Below are positions 1 through 5,359 of a stretch of DNA of 5,359 nucleotides, in pieces; the first letter of the stretch is position 1, and each line of letters begins with the position of its first letter. The notes below the pieces were generated by a model. The model worked only from the letters and a program-made list of their open reading frames with translations. It made no database searches and had not been told where the DNA came from. The DNA is from Chitinophagaceae bacterium (lineage in GTDB: Bacteria > Bacteroidota > Bacteroidia > Chitinophagales > Chitinophagaceae). The translations under genes and the position numbers were made by a program. The stretch lies in NCBI GenBank assembly GCA_025455205.1, contig JALOMZ010000171.1:3767-9125 (forward strand). Reading direction: 5' to 3'.

Positions 1-218
1 ATACCTCCATGAGCCTGCCCTACCATATAGGCAACGGGGTGTTTGGCGGACTGGTGCCCTTCCTGGCCACGCTGATGGTGGAATTCACCAAGAGTCCCGC
101 CAACCCGGGCGGCAATCCGCTGGCCGGCCTCTGGTACCCGGTAGGCGTGGCCGCCGTATGCTTTGCCATTGGCAGCCTCTACCTCACCAACAAAATTGAC
201 AGGGATGTGATGGACTGA
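1..218 (+). CDS. C-terminal end of an MFS transporter (MHS / metabolite:H+ symporter-like), 5' truncated
   Basis: This is the 3' end of a gene whose start lies before the window; the first complete codon is at base 3 and the stop is TGA at 216-218. The visible 71 residues begin with TSMSLPYHIGNGVFGGLVPF, which resembles the region before transmembrane helix 11 in MHS-family proton symporters such as the ProP and KgtP groups. Two hydrophobic segments follow, about GVFGGLVPFLATLMVEF and WYPVGVAAVCFAIGSLYL, consistent with helices 11 and 12, and the protein ends in a short charged cytoplasmic tail (NKIDRDVMD). The family imports small metabolites across the inner membrane using the proton gradient; the substrate cannot be told from this end. 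The methionine at base 9 is internal to the conserved motif, not a real start. The next gene follows on the same strand after 45 bases and may be co-transcribed. Confidence 0.85.
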   Translation, partial: TSMSLPYHIGNGVFGGLVPFLATLMVEFTKSPANPGGNPLAGLWYPVGVAAVCFAIGSLYLTNKIDRDVMD

Positions 219-263
219 TATAATGCCCTATCCACATAAAATAACCCTCCGAAACCAGCCTCT

Positions 264-539
264 ATGAATCCAATCAAAAGATACCTCGGCATCATCTGGA
301 TGGCACTGGCGCCCGCGCTGGTGATCTTCATGTTCTGGCAGGCCTACGAAAAGATCGATGCGGCCACAGCAGCCGCGCGCTCCAATACCATCCTGCAATG
401 GGCCATCATCCTTGCCGTCTTCCTGCCCATCTGTGCCGCCTTTTTCATTTTTGGCATGTATGCCTTTACAGGCGAGTATGACCACCTGCCGGAGAGCAGC
501 GTCGAGATCACCGACTACGATGCCGGTTTGATAGAGTGA
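264..539 (+). CDS. Small two-helix membrane protein, possible accessory subunit of the upstream MFS transporter
   Basis: The product has 91 residues. It opens with a short basic N-terminus (K5, R6), then a hydrophobic helix at about residues 7-25 (including the run WMALAPALVIFMFW), a polar linker at 26-45, a second helix at about 46-68, and an acidic cytoplasmic-type tail (GEYDHLPESSVEITDYD). By the positive-inside rule both ends should be in the cytoplasm, giving a helical hairpin. It resembles a small conserved Bacteroidota family found beside MFS permeases (I associate it with DUF6814, from memory and unverified). The gene starts 45 bases after the transporter stop, with no terminator seen between them, which supports co-transcription and possibly a physical partnership, though that is inference. 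Two in-frame stops occur in tandem, TGA 537-539 then TAA 540-542. No Shine-Dalgarno sequence is visible, as is common in this phylum. Confidence 0.75.
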   Translation: MNPIKRYLGIIWMALAPALVIFMFWQAYEKIDAATAAARSNTILQWAIILAVFLPICAAFFIFGMYAFTGEYDHLPESSVEITDYDAGLIE

Positions 540-561
540 TAACAGGCGCCGGCCGCAACAT

Positions 562-1296
562 TCACAACCTGGTGTACAAAGCCAGCTGCATGATATGGTT
601 GGCCGTATTGGGCTGGCTCTGCTTACGCTGTGTATACTGGTTGAGGTAACCTGCCTCCACATCCATTTTGGAAGACAGGCGGTATCCCAGGGCCAGGTAG
701 GCACGGTTCTGGTCAAACACCTGGCCGTTCACATTGTCCTGCTGGCTGGTGTTGAGAAACACCTCTTCCTGCAGGGCGGCAAAAGCACCGCGGGTGAAGC
801 TTCCGCCATGACTTTGCAGTGGCAGGATAAAACGTGCAAAATACCGGAACCGGGTGGTGAACAGGGTGCCGTCTTTCTTCAATTCCCCGTTCGAAACCGT
901 GGCCTCGGGCAGGAAGCGTTCCTCAAAACGTATGCGATGCTGCAGGCTCATGCCTCGGGGCAGGCCGGGCTGCATGAATATCAGCTGCTGCCACAGGCGG
1001 TGCTCCGGCAGCAGGCTGGCAATACCCTGTTGTTCGGTCCGGTTCAGGATATAGGCATAACCGGCAGTAACGGTAAACATCTTGTTTACGTGGTAGTTGA
1101 AGCCCGCCCGCGGCAGAATGGTTTGCAGGGCGGCCAGGTTGTCTGTGCTGCGTATCTGCAGTTCGGCATGCAGGCTGGTTTTTGCGCCCAGCTTAATGGT
1201 GTTGAAACTGGCCAGCCATCCGCTCTCCTGCACCTGCTGTGCCTGTGTGCACAGGGCGGCCAGCAGCAGGCCTGCTGTTAATGCTTTTTTCACCAT
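562..1296 (-). CDS. DUF2490-like outer-membrane beta-barrel protein
   Basis: The product has 244 residues. It starts with a type I signal peptide: MVKK, a hydrophobic core (ALTAGLLLAALC) and likely cleavage after residue 19 (CTQA before QQVQ). The mature part has alternating polar/hydrophobic strands rich in aromatic residues and arginine, for example FNYHVNKMFTVTAGYAYI, SLQHRIRFEERFL and TTRFRYFARFILPL, ending in HIMQLALYTRL. The pattern of FNTIKLGAKTSLHAELQIR near the start, a central HRLWQQL segment and a repeated RxRFEERF / FRYFARF element matches DUF2490 proteins, which are predicted outer-membrane barrels of unknown function common in Bacteroidota. Length fits the family. The start is fixed because the signal peptide begins at this ATG and no later Met occurs within it. 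The gene converges on the small membrane gene (22 bases between stops) and diverges from the ABC ATPase gene across 65 bases. Confidence 0.85.
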   Translation of the reverse strand: MVKKALTAGLLLAALCTQAQQVQESGWLASFNTIKLGAKTSLHAELQIRSTDNLAALQTILPRAGFNYHVNKMFTVTAGYAYILNRTEQQGIASLLPEHRLWQQLIFMQPGLPRGMSLQHRIRFEERFLPEATVSNGELKKDGTLFTTRFRYFARFILPLQSHGGSFTRGAFAALQEEVFLNTSQQDNVNGQVFDQNRAYLALGYRLSSKMDVEAGYLNQYTQRKQSQPNTANHIMQLALYTRL

Positions 1297-1297
1297 G

Positions 1298-1305
1298 CAA
1301 AGGTA
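1298..1305 (-). promoter_or_regulatory. Candidate -7 promoter element TACCTTTG of the DUF2490 gene
   Basis: On the minus strand the sequence TACCTTTG matches the Bacteroidota -7 consensus TAnnTTTG at every fixed position. It is followed by a single C and then the ATG at 1296. No good -33 TTG is visible at the usual distance upstream, where the sequence is A-rich. If the element is real, transcription would begin at or within the first codons, giving a leaderless message. Confidence 0.45.
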
Positions 1306-1316
1306 GGCCTCCCGGT

Positions 1317-1341
1317 TTTCGGTTTTTTTTGACGACCGAAA
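1317..1341. repeat. Inverted repeat TTTCGG-N13-CCGAAA in the divergent spacer
   Basis: The arms TTTCGG (1317-1322) and CCGAAA (1336-1341) are perfectly complementary and flank a T8 run (1323-1330). The left arm also lies in a tandem 7-base direct repeat CGGTTTT (1313-1319 and 1320-1326). The site is midway between the divergently transcribed DUF2490 and ABC ATPase genes, where a shared operator could sit. Function is inferred from position only. Confidence 0.35.
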
Positions 1342-1344
1342 GAA

Positions 1345-1352
1345 TAACTTGC
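1345..1352 (+). promoter_or_regulatory. Weak candidate -7 element TAACTTGC for the ABC ATPase gene
   Basis: TAACTTGC partly matches TAnnTTTG and ends 9 bases before the ATG at 1362. The only upstream TTTG (1328-1331, end of the T8 run) is 13 bases away, shorter than the usual -33/-7 spacing of about 17-23 bases in this phylum, although bases further into the T run would fit. Treat as tentative. Confidence 0.25.
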
Positions 1353-1361
1353 AGATCTTCT

Positions 1362-2291
1362 ATGTCCATACAAGTAGACCAACTGCTCAAGCTGTACGGC
1401 ACCCAGCGGGCTGTAGACCAGGTGTCGTTTACCGCCCCAAAGGGCAGCATCACCGGCTTTCTGGGTCCCAACGGGGCCGGAAAGAGCACCACCATGAAGA
1501 TCATCACCGGCTACCTGCAGCCCGATGGTGGCAGTGCCACCGTATGCGGTATCCCTGTTGCGCAGCAGCCGCTGGAAGCCCGTCGGAAGATCGGCTACCT
1601 GCCGGAGAGCAATGCCCTGTACCCCGACATGTATGTGCGGGAATACCTGGCCTATACCGGAGAAATGTATGGCATAAAAAACGGGAAGGAACGCATTGAA
1701 ACAGTGCTGCAGCAGGTGGGCCTGCAGACCGAAGCCCACAAAAAGATCGGGCAGCTCTCCAAAGGCTACAAGCAGCGCGTGGGCCTGGCCGCCGCCATCA
1801 TACACGATCCGGAAGTGCTGATACTGGATGAGCCCACCAGCGGCCTCGACCCCAACCAGATTGTGGAGATCCGAAGGGTGATACAGGAACTGAGCCATAA
1901 CAAGACCGTGCTCCTCAGCACCCATATCATGCAGGAGGTGGAAGCCATCTGCAACCAGGTGATCATCATCAGCAAAGGCCGGATTGTGGCCAACGACAGT
2001 ATGGAAAACCTCACGCAGCGCCAGCAGCAGCCCCTGATACGCGTGCAGTTTCAGGAAGTGCTGGAGGCCGAGTGGCTCAGGCGCCTGCCCTCGGTGCAGG
2101 GCGTGGAAAAGATAGATGCCCACACCTGGGAATTGGCCGCAGCCGATACCGCAGAGGCCCGCAAAGAACTGATGCAGCTGGCCCTGCAGCAGAACCTGAA
2201 CATCCAAAGCCTGCAGCAGGGCGGATCACTGGAAGAGCTGTTTCGCAAGCTTACCACGCAGGCTGCCACCGCGGAAGATCGCGGGGAATAA
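1362..2291 (+). CDS. gldA: ABC transporter ATP-binding protein, GldA-like
   Basis: The product has 309 residues and is a cytoplasmic ATPase subunit that would drive a membrane permease. All nucleotide-binding motifs are present: Walker A GPNGAGKST at 35-43, a YLPE motif at 79-82 where many ABC proteins have the Q-loop glutamine, signature LSKGYKQR at 132-139, Walker B VLILDEP at 152-158, D-loop SGLD at 160-163 and switch histidine H188. The N-terminus (MSIQVDQLLKLYGTQRAVDQ), the YLPE motif, the length and the roughly 90-residue C-terminal domain resemble gliding-motility ATPase GldA of Bacteroidota, which works with GldF and GldG. No permease gene is adjacent, as in other gldA loci, so a different ABC-2 exporter role remains possible. 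The ATG at 1362 was chosen because it begins the conserved domain; further upstream the frame runs over the divergent spacer and the antisense signal-peptide region. No Shine-Dalgarno sequence is evident. Confidence 0.88.
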   Translation: MSIQVDQLLKLYGTQRAVDQVSFTAPKGSITGFLGPNGAGKSTTMKIITGYLQPDGGSATVCGIPVAQQPLEARRKIGYLPESNALYPDMYVREYLAYTGEMYGIKNGKERIETVLQQVGLQTEAHKKIGQLSKGYKQRVGLAAAIIHDPEVLILDEPTSGLDPNQIVEIRRVIQELSHNKTVLLSTHIMQEVEAICNQVIIISKGRIVANDSMENLTQRQQQPLIRVQFQEVLEAEWLRRLPSVQGVEKIDAHTWELAAADTAEARKELMQLALQQNLNIQSLQQGGSLEELFRKLTTQAATAEDRGE

Positions 2292-2330
2292 AACATGATC
2301 AAATTCATTGGCTTTCTGATTCATAACGCT

Positions 2331-2338
2331 GAAATTTG
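2331..2338 (+). promoter_or_regulatory. Candidate -7 element GAAATTTG for enolase
   Basis: GAAATTTG matches TAnnTTTG at five of six fixed positions, and a TTG at 2308-2310 lies 20 bases upstream, within the usual -33/-7 spacing for Bacteroidota. Transcription would start near 2345, giving a leader of about 50 bases. TGCCTTTG at 2341-2348 is an alternative with the same match quality but a less clear -33 partner. Confidence 0.35.
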
Positions 2339-2364
2339 CCTGCCTTTGCAGAAAAGGCAAGCAA
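2336..2364 (+). other. Imperfect stem-loop in the enolase leader
   Basis: TTGC (2336-2339) pairs with GCAA (2361-2364), and TGCCTTT (2341-2347) pairs with AAAGGCA (2353-2359). A single C/A mismatch lies between the two helices and the loop is GCAGA. This gives an 11-bp stem lying 45 bases after the gldA-like stop and 32 bases before the enolase ATG. It is not directly followed by a T run (the nearest is TTTT in ATCATTTTCTC), so it is a poor intrinsic terminator; an mRNA leader structure or the 3' end of gldA mRNA is possible. Two promoter-like TTTG motifs (2335-2338 and 2345-2348) overlap it. Confidence 0.5.
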
Positions 2365-2384
2365 GCAATCATTTTCTCAATTAA

Positions 2385-3686
<1,302 letters not shown>

Positions 3687-3715
3687 GGAATCAGCAACAG
3701 CTGCTCCTGATCTGC

Positions 3716-3749
3716 AAGAGCAACCGGCCGGTCCGGTTGCTCTTTTTTT
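3716..3749 (+). terminator. Strong Rho-independent terminator of eno
   Basis: A perfect 12-bp stem is formed by AAGAGCAACCGG (3716-3727) and CCGGTTGCTCTT (3733-3744) around a five-base loop CCGGT, followed by a T7 run at 3743-3749. It begins 29 bases after the enolase stop. It should end the eno transcript and isolate it from the downstream division gene, which therefore needs its own promoter. Confidence 0.95.
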
Positions 3750-3779
3750 GTGTAAATGTGGACAATGCCGGCAGCCCGA

Positions 3780-3795
3780 GAAGCGTTAAGGCTTC
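3780..3795. promoter_or_regulatory. Inverted repeat GAAGCGTTAAGGCTTC upstream of the FtsB/DivIC-like gene
   Basis: The arms GAAGC and GCTTC are separated by six bases; the site ends exactly 16 bases before the ATG at 3812 and abuts a -7-like element. A second copy matching at 13 of 16 positions (4187-4202) has the same 16-base distance to the next gene's ATG. Paired copies at identical spacing suggest a shared operator or RNA element, but this is inference from two sites. Confidence 0.4.
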
Positions 3796-3796
3796 G

Positions 3797-3804
3797 CATA
3801 TTTG
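3797..3804 (+). promoter_or_regulatory. Candidate -7 element CATATTTG for the FtsB/DivIC-like gene
   Basis: CATATTTG matches TAnnTTTG at five of six fixed positions and ends 7 bases before the ATG at 3812. A separate promoter is expected here because a strong terminator closes the eno unit just upstream. No clear -33 TTG lies at the standard distance; that region holds the inverted repeat at 3780-3795. Confidence 0.4.
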
Positions 3805-3811
3805 TATTCGT

Positions 3812-4135
3812 ATGACCACCTTCAGTCTGCTCCGGAAGCTGCTTTTCAACCGCTATGTGCTGGCGCTGGCCGCTTTCTGCACCTGGGTGCTCTTCTTCGA
3901 CAAGAACGATTTCTTCACCCAGCGGCAGCGCCATGCCGAGCTGGAGGAGCTCAACCAGAAGATAGCCTACTACCAGCAGCAGATTGCCCAAACCCAGCAG
4001 GAACTGCGGGCACTGGATAATGACCCCTCCACCCTGGAGAAATATGCCCGCGAGAAATATTTCATGAAGCGGCCCAATGAAGACATCTATGTGCTGCAGC
4101 CCCAAGCACCGGCCGACAGCACCCGACCCCAATGA
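3812..4135 (+). CDS. FtsB/DivIC-like septum formation initiator protein
   Basis: The product has 107 residues with the layout of the FtsB/DivIC family: a short cytoplasmic N-terminus with basic residues (R8, K9, R14), one transmembrane helix at about 15-29 (YVLALAAFCTWVLFF), then a periplasmic coiled coil at about 37-68 rich in Q, E and L heptads, and the conserved C-terminal motif LEKYAREKYFMKRPNEDIYV (75-94). Such proteins join the FtsQ/FtsL-type subcomplex of the divisome and help activate septal peptidoglycan synthesis. The ATG at 3812 is the only in-frame start before the membrane helix; upstream in-frame sequence runs back through the terminator and is not coding. Location after eno is common, as also in some gammaproteobacteria. 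A proline-rich tail (APADSTRPQ) follows the domain. Its stop overlaps the ATG of a 27-codon ORF in an ATGA arrangement. Confidence 0.92.
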   Translation: MTTFSLLRKLLFNRYVLALAAFCTWVLFFDKNDFFTQRQRHAELEELNQKIAYYQQQIAQTQQELRALDNDPSTLEKYAREKYFMKRPNEDIYVLQPQAPADSTRPQ

Positions 4136-4215
4136 AAAATCAGGCTGTGCCCGCAATAAAGACCCATTGGAGGCCGTTATTGGATGGAAGCGATATTGCT
4201 TCCACCAAACGATAG
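4132..4215 (+). CDS. Possible 27-residue coupling or leader ORF
   Basis: An ATG at 4132 overlaps the division gene's TGA stop (ATGA) and opens a 27-codon frame ending in TAG at 4213-4215, three bases before the next ATG at 4219. The peptide begins MKNQAVPAIKTHWRPLL, has no signal, membrane helix or recognised motif, and is not supported by homology. Its only argument is geometry: it spans the whole gap and would carry ribosomes through the hairpin at 4185-4204 to the next start. It may well be chance. Confidence 0.2.
   Translation: MKNQAVPAIKTHWRPLLDGSDIASTKR
4185..4204. promoter_or_regulatory. Inverted repeat / hairpin TGGAAGC-N6-GCTTCCA upstream of the 79-residue gene
   Basis: A perfect 7-bp stem (4185-4191 with 4198-4204) encloses GATATT. 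Its core GAAGCGATATTGCTTC (4187-4202) matches the repeat at 3780-3795 at 13 of 16 positions and also ends exactly 16 bases before an ATG (4219). It could act as a DNA operator or as an RNA hairpin near the ribosome-binding region. There is no T run after it, so it is not a terminator. Confidence 0.45.
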
Positions 4216-4218
4216 CGC

Positions 4219-4458
4219 ATGACCAATTTTACCCCGGAACAACTTATAGCCTTTCACTACAAAGACCTCCCGGAGGCAGAGATGCGCCTGATGGCTGAAG
4301 CGCTCGAAGGCAGCTGGCCCCTGCAGGAGAAATATGCGGTGATCCGCGAAGCTGCCCAGCGCCTGGACAAAGCCATGGCAGCCGCTCCCCAAAAAGCCAT
4401 TGACAACGTGTTGCATTACGGCCAGGCCATGCTTGACCTTGCTGCGGTGGAGAACTGA
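4219..4458 (+). CDS. Small helical protein of unknown function (79 aa), anti-sigma N-domain-like
   Basis: I do not recognise a named family with certainty. The 79 residues are predicted mostly helical, with no signal peptide, membrane segment or cysteine. The opening TPEQLIAFHYKDLPEAEMRL, followed by a LEGSWPLQEKYAVIREAAQRLD helix, resembles the short N-terminal helical domain of anti-sigma factors (a 'LIAYLDGEL..EE...E..L' pattern) but lacks the zinc-binding His/Cys set and any membrane anchor. Similar stand-alone small proteins exist in Bacteroidota, to my memory. It sits 83 bases after the division gene and 39 bases before nth. A matched inverted repeat precedes both this gene and the division gene. 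Real coding is supported by the well-formed reading frame, G/C-rich third positions like the neighbours, and the tight packing. A cytoplasmic protein-interaction role is only a guess. Confidence 0.75.
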   Translation: MTNFTPEQLIAFHYKDLPEAEMRLMAEALEGSWPLQEKYAVIREAAQRLDKAMAAAPQKAIDNVLHYGQAMLDLAAVEN

Positions 4459-4470
4459 CCCGCTTTTTTT
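4444..4470 (+). terminator. Weak possible terminator overlapping the end of the 79-residue gene
   Basis: GCGG (4444-4447) can pair with CCGC (4460-4463) directly before a T7 run (4464-4470), with an added T-A pair if one C is bulged. The stem is short and its loop is 11-12 bases, so termination would be partial at best. The T run could equally belong to the nth promoter region. Confidence 0.25.
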
Positions 4471-4497
4471 GTTGTGAACGTATCGTTACTTCGCCCC

Positions 4498-5190
4498 ATG
4501 ACCATCAAAGAGCGATACCAGGCGGTTATTGACTATTTCCAGGCCCACGTGCCGGTGGCTGAAACCGAACTGCATTACGAAAACCCATTCCAGTTGCTGG
4601 TGGCCGTGGTGCTGTCGGCGCAGTGTACCGATAAACGGGTGAATATGGTAACACCGGCCCTGTTTGAGCGGTTTCCGGACCCCGAATCGCTGGCAGCCTC
4701 CCATTTCGACGAACTGTTCCCGTATATCCAGAGCATCAGCTACCCCAACAACAAAACCAAGCACCTGCTGGGACTGGCGGAAAAGCTGCTAAAGGATTTT
4801 GCCGGAGAGGTCCCCATGACGGTGGAAGAACTGGTGCAACTGCCTGGCGTAGGCCGCAAAACCGCCAATGTGATCACCAGCGTTATTGACCAGCAACCCA
4901 ATATGGCAGTGGACACCCATGTTTTCCGTGTGAGTGCCCGGCTGGGCCTTACCCGCAATGCCACCACCCCGCTGGCAGCAGAAAAGCAACTGCTGAAACA
5001 CCTGCCCACAGCACTGGTACACAAGGCCCACCATTGGCTGATCCTGCATGGACGCTATACCTGCACCGCCCGCAACCCCCAATGCCAGGCCTGCGGCCTG
5101 CAAGGGCTTTGTCCGTTTTACCAGCGCGCCCTGGTAAAAAGCAATAAACGAAGTACTGCCACCACCACAAAAAAGAAGCGTGTGGCATAA
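4498..5190 (+). CDS. nth: Endonuclease III (DNA glycosylase/AP lyase)
   Basis: Nth removes oxidised pyrimidines from DNA and nicks the abasic site, in base excision repair. The product has 230 residues. It has the helix-hairpin-helix LPGVGRKTANV (115-125) with catalytic lysine K121, the catalytic aspartate D139 in AVDTHVFRV, and a [4Fe-4S] cluster motif C189-X6-C196-X2-C199-X5-C205 with exactly the canonical spacing, plus the N-terminal LLVAVVLSAQCTDKRVN helix. All functional residues are present. The ATG at 4498 fits the family start; an in-frame GTG at 4474 would add eight residues in a T-rich spacer and is less likely. After the cluster there is a basic tail of about 17 residues (KSNKRSTATTTKKKRVA), beyond the usual core and possibly a DNA-contacting extension. 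It lies 39 bases after the 79-residue gene and 27 bases before the next gene. Confidence 0.98.
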   Translation: MTIKERYQAVIDYFQAHVPVAETELHYENPFQLLVAVVLSAQCTDKRVNMVTPALFERFPDPESLAASHFDELFPYIQSISYPNNKTKHLLGLAEKLLKDFAGEVPMTVEELVQLPGVGRKTANVITSVIDQQPNMAVDTHVFRVSARLGLTRNATTPLAAEKQLLKHLPTALVHKAHHWLILHGRYTCTARNPQCQACGLQGLCPFYQRALVKSNKRSTATTTKKKRVA

Positions 5191-5196
5191 ATGATT

Positions 5197-5204
5197 TTAT
5201 TTTG
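5197..5204 (+). promoter_or_regulatory. Candidate -7 element TTATTTTG before the last gene
   Basis: TTATTTTG matches TAnnTTTG at five of six fixed positions, 13 bases before the ATG at 5218, in the AT-rich gap after nth. A -33 partner is not clear; the region lies in the nth 3' coding end. The same short distance to the start codon is seen for other genes here. Confidence 0.35.
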
Positions 5205-5217
5205 GGATGCCCCACAC

Positions 5218-5359
5218 ATGAGACCCAGGATCCGCACCATATTACCAACCCATTTTCTGCTGTTGCTGCTGGCAGCAGTTCTATCGCTGCATGCCCCAGC
5301 CCAGGGCCGCTTCTTTTATGCTTCCGGCATCTACGAGCCCGAGTGGCTGGTAGAACTGG
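5218..5359 (+). CDS. N-terminus of a secreted or envelope protein of unknown function, truncated by the window end
   Basis: Only the first 47 codons are visible. They encode a clear Sec signal peptide: basic n-region MRPRIR, a hydrophobic core (FLLLLLAAVLSL) and probable cleavage after HAPAQ, about residue 26. The mature part begins GRFFYASGIYEPEWLVEL, which I do not recognise. No lipobox cysteine is present, so a soluble periplasmic or outer-membrane product is expected. The ATG at 5218 gives a textbook signal peptide. An alternative in-frame ATG at 5191, directly after the nth stop, would add MILFWDAPH; this is less likely because it places hydrophobic and acidic residues before the basic n-region and would overlap the promoter-like TTATTTTG. 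The gene follows nth by 27 bases on the same strand. Confidence 0.75.
   Translation, partial: MRPRIRTILPTHFLLLLLAAVLSLHAPAQGRFFYASGIYEPEWLVEL

Noticed and set aside
223..267. 14-codon ORF overlapping the start of the small membrane gene
   Set aside because: Very short, without motif or support; likely chance in the spacer.
540..561. GC-rich palindromic GGCGCCGGCC between the convergent genes as a bidirectional terminator
   Set aside because: No T run on either strand and no stem with a suitable loop.
228..716. Minus-strand open frame (162 codons) across the small membrane gene and DUF2490 3' end
   Set aside because: It overlaps two better-supported genes and gives a Cys/Arg/Gly-rich product without a domain.
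595..1281. Plus-strand open frame (228 codons) opposite the DUF2490 gene
   Set aside because: The minus-strand frame has a signal peptide and barrel pattern; the plus-strand product has no coherent features.
1249..1296. Lipoprotein signal reading of the DUF2490 N-terminus because of a cysteine at residue 16
   Set aside because: The residues before the cysteine (LAAL) do not fit a lipobox, whose -1 position should be G, A or S; a signal peptidase I site after residue 19 is better.
1239..1361. Upstream extension of the gldA-like gene to an ATG at 1239
   Set aside because: It would add 41 residues not seen in the family, running across the divergent promoter spacer and the antisense signal-peptide region; the ATG at 1362 starts the conserved domain.
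1290..2207. Minus-strand open frame (305 codons) antisense to the gldA-like gene
   Set aside because: It shadows a gene with all ABC motifs intact; the translation has no recognisable domain.
4474..4497. GTG at 4474 as an alternative start of nth
   Set aside because: The eight added residues come from the T-rich spacer and do not belong to the family; ATG 4498 fits better.

Overview
The window looks like a chromosomal housekeeping stretch from a GC-rich member of the Bacteroidota, most likely Chitinophagaceae or a close relative. The clues are a GldA-type ABC ATPase, a DUF2490-like outer-membrane protein, an enolase / FtsB-DivIC-like pair, near-absence of Shine-Dalgarno sequences, and TAnnTTTG-like promoter elements close to start codons. 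This placement is inferred from protein style and was not checked by a search.

Layout. Bases 1-218 are the 3' end of a major facilitator transporter (MHS-like). It is followed on the same strand by a small two-helix membrane protein (264-539) that may partner it. A DUF2490-like outer-membrane barrel lies on the minus strand (562-1296), tail to tail with the small membrane gene and back to back with a gldA-like ABC ATPase (1362-2291). The two divergent genes share a 65-bp spacer carrying an inverted repeat. Next on the plus strand come enolase (2397-3686) with a strong intrinsic terminator (3716-3749), a single-pass coiled-coil FtsB/DivIC-like division protein (3812-4135), a 79-residue helical protein of unknown role (4219-4458), endonuclease III (4498-5190), and the first 47 codons of a secreted protein (5218 onward). 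No gene-free stretch exceeds about 125 bases. I see no RNA genes, mobile elements, CRISPR array or attachment sites.

How the parts relate. Enolase (glycolysis), the FtsB-like protein (division) and Nth (base excision repair) are unrelated core functions that happen to be neighbours. The enolase terminator separates eno from the division gene. The gldA-like gene has no permease gene beside it, as is usual for gldA in gliding Bacteroidota.

I found no convincing new multi-gene system. The most interesting signals are small. A near-identical 16-bp inverted repeat sits exactly 16 bases before the start codons of two consecutive genes (division protein and 79-residue protein), and both genes begin ATGACCA. 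A 27-codon ORF overlaps the division gene's stop and ends three bases before the next start. A perfect TAnnTTTG element abuts the DUF2490 start codon, suggesting a leaderless mRNA. A long imperfect hairpin lies in the enolase leader.
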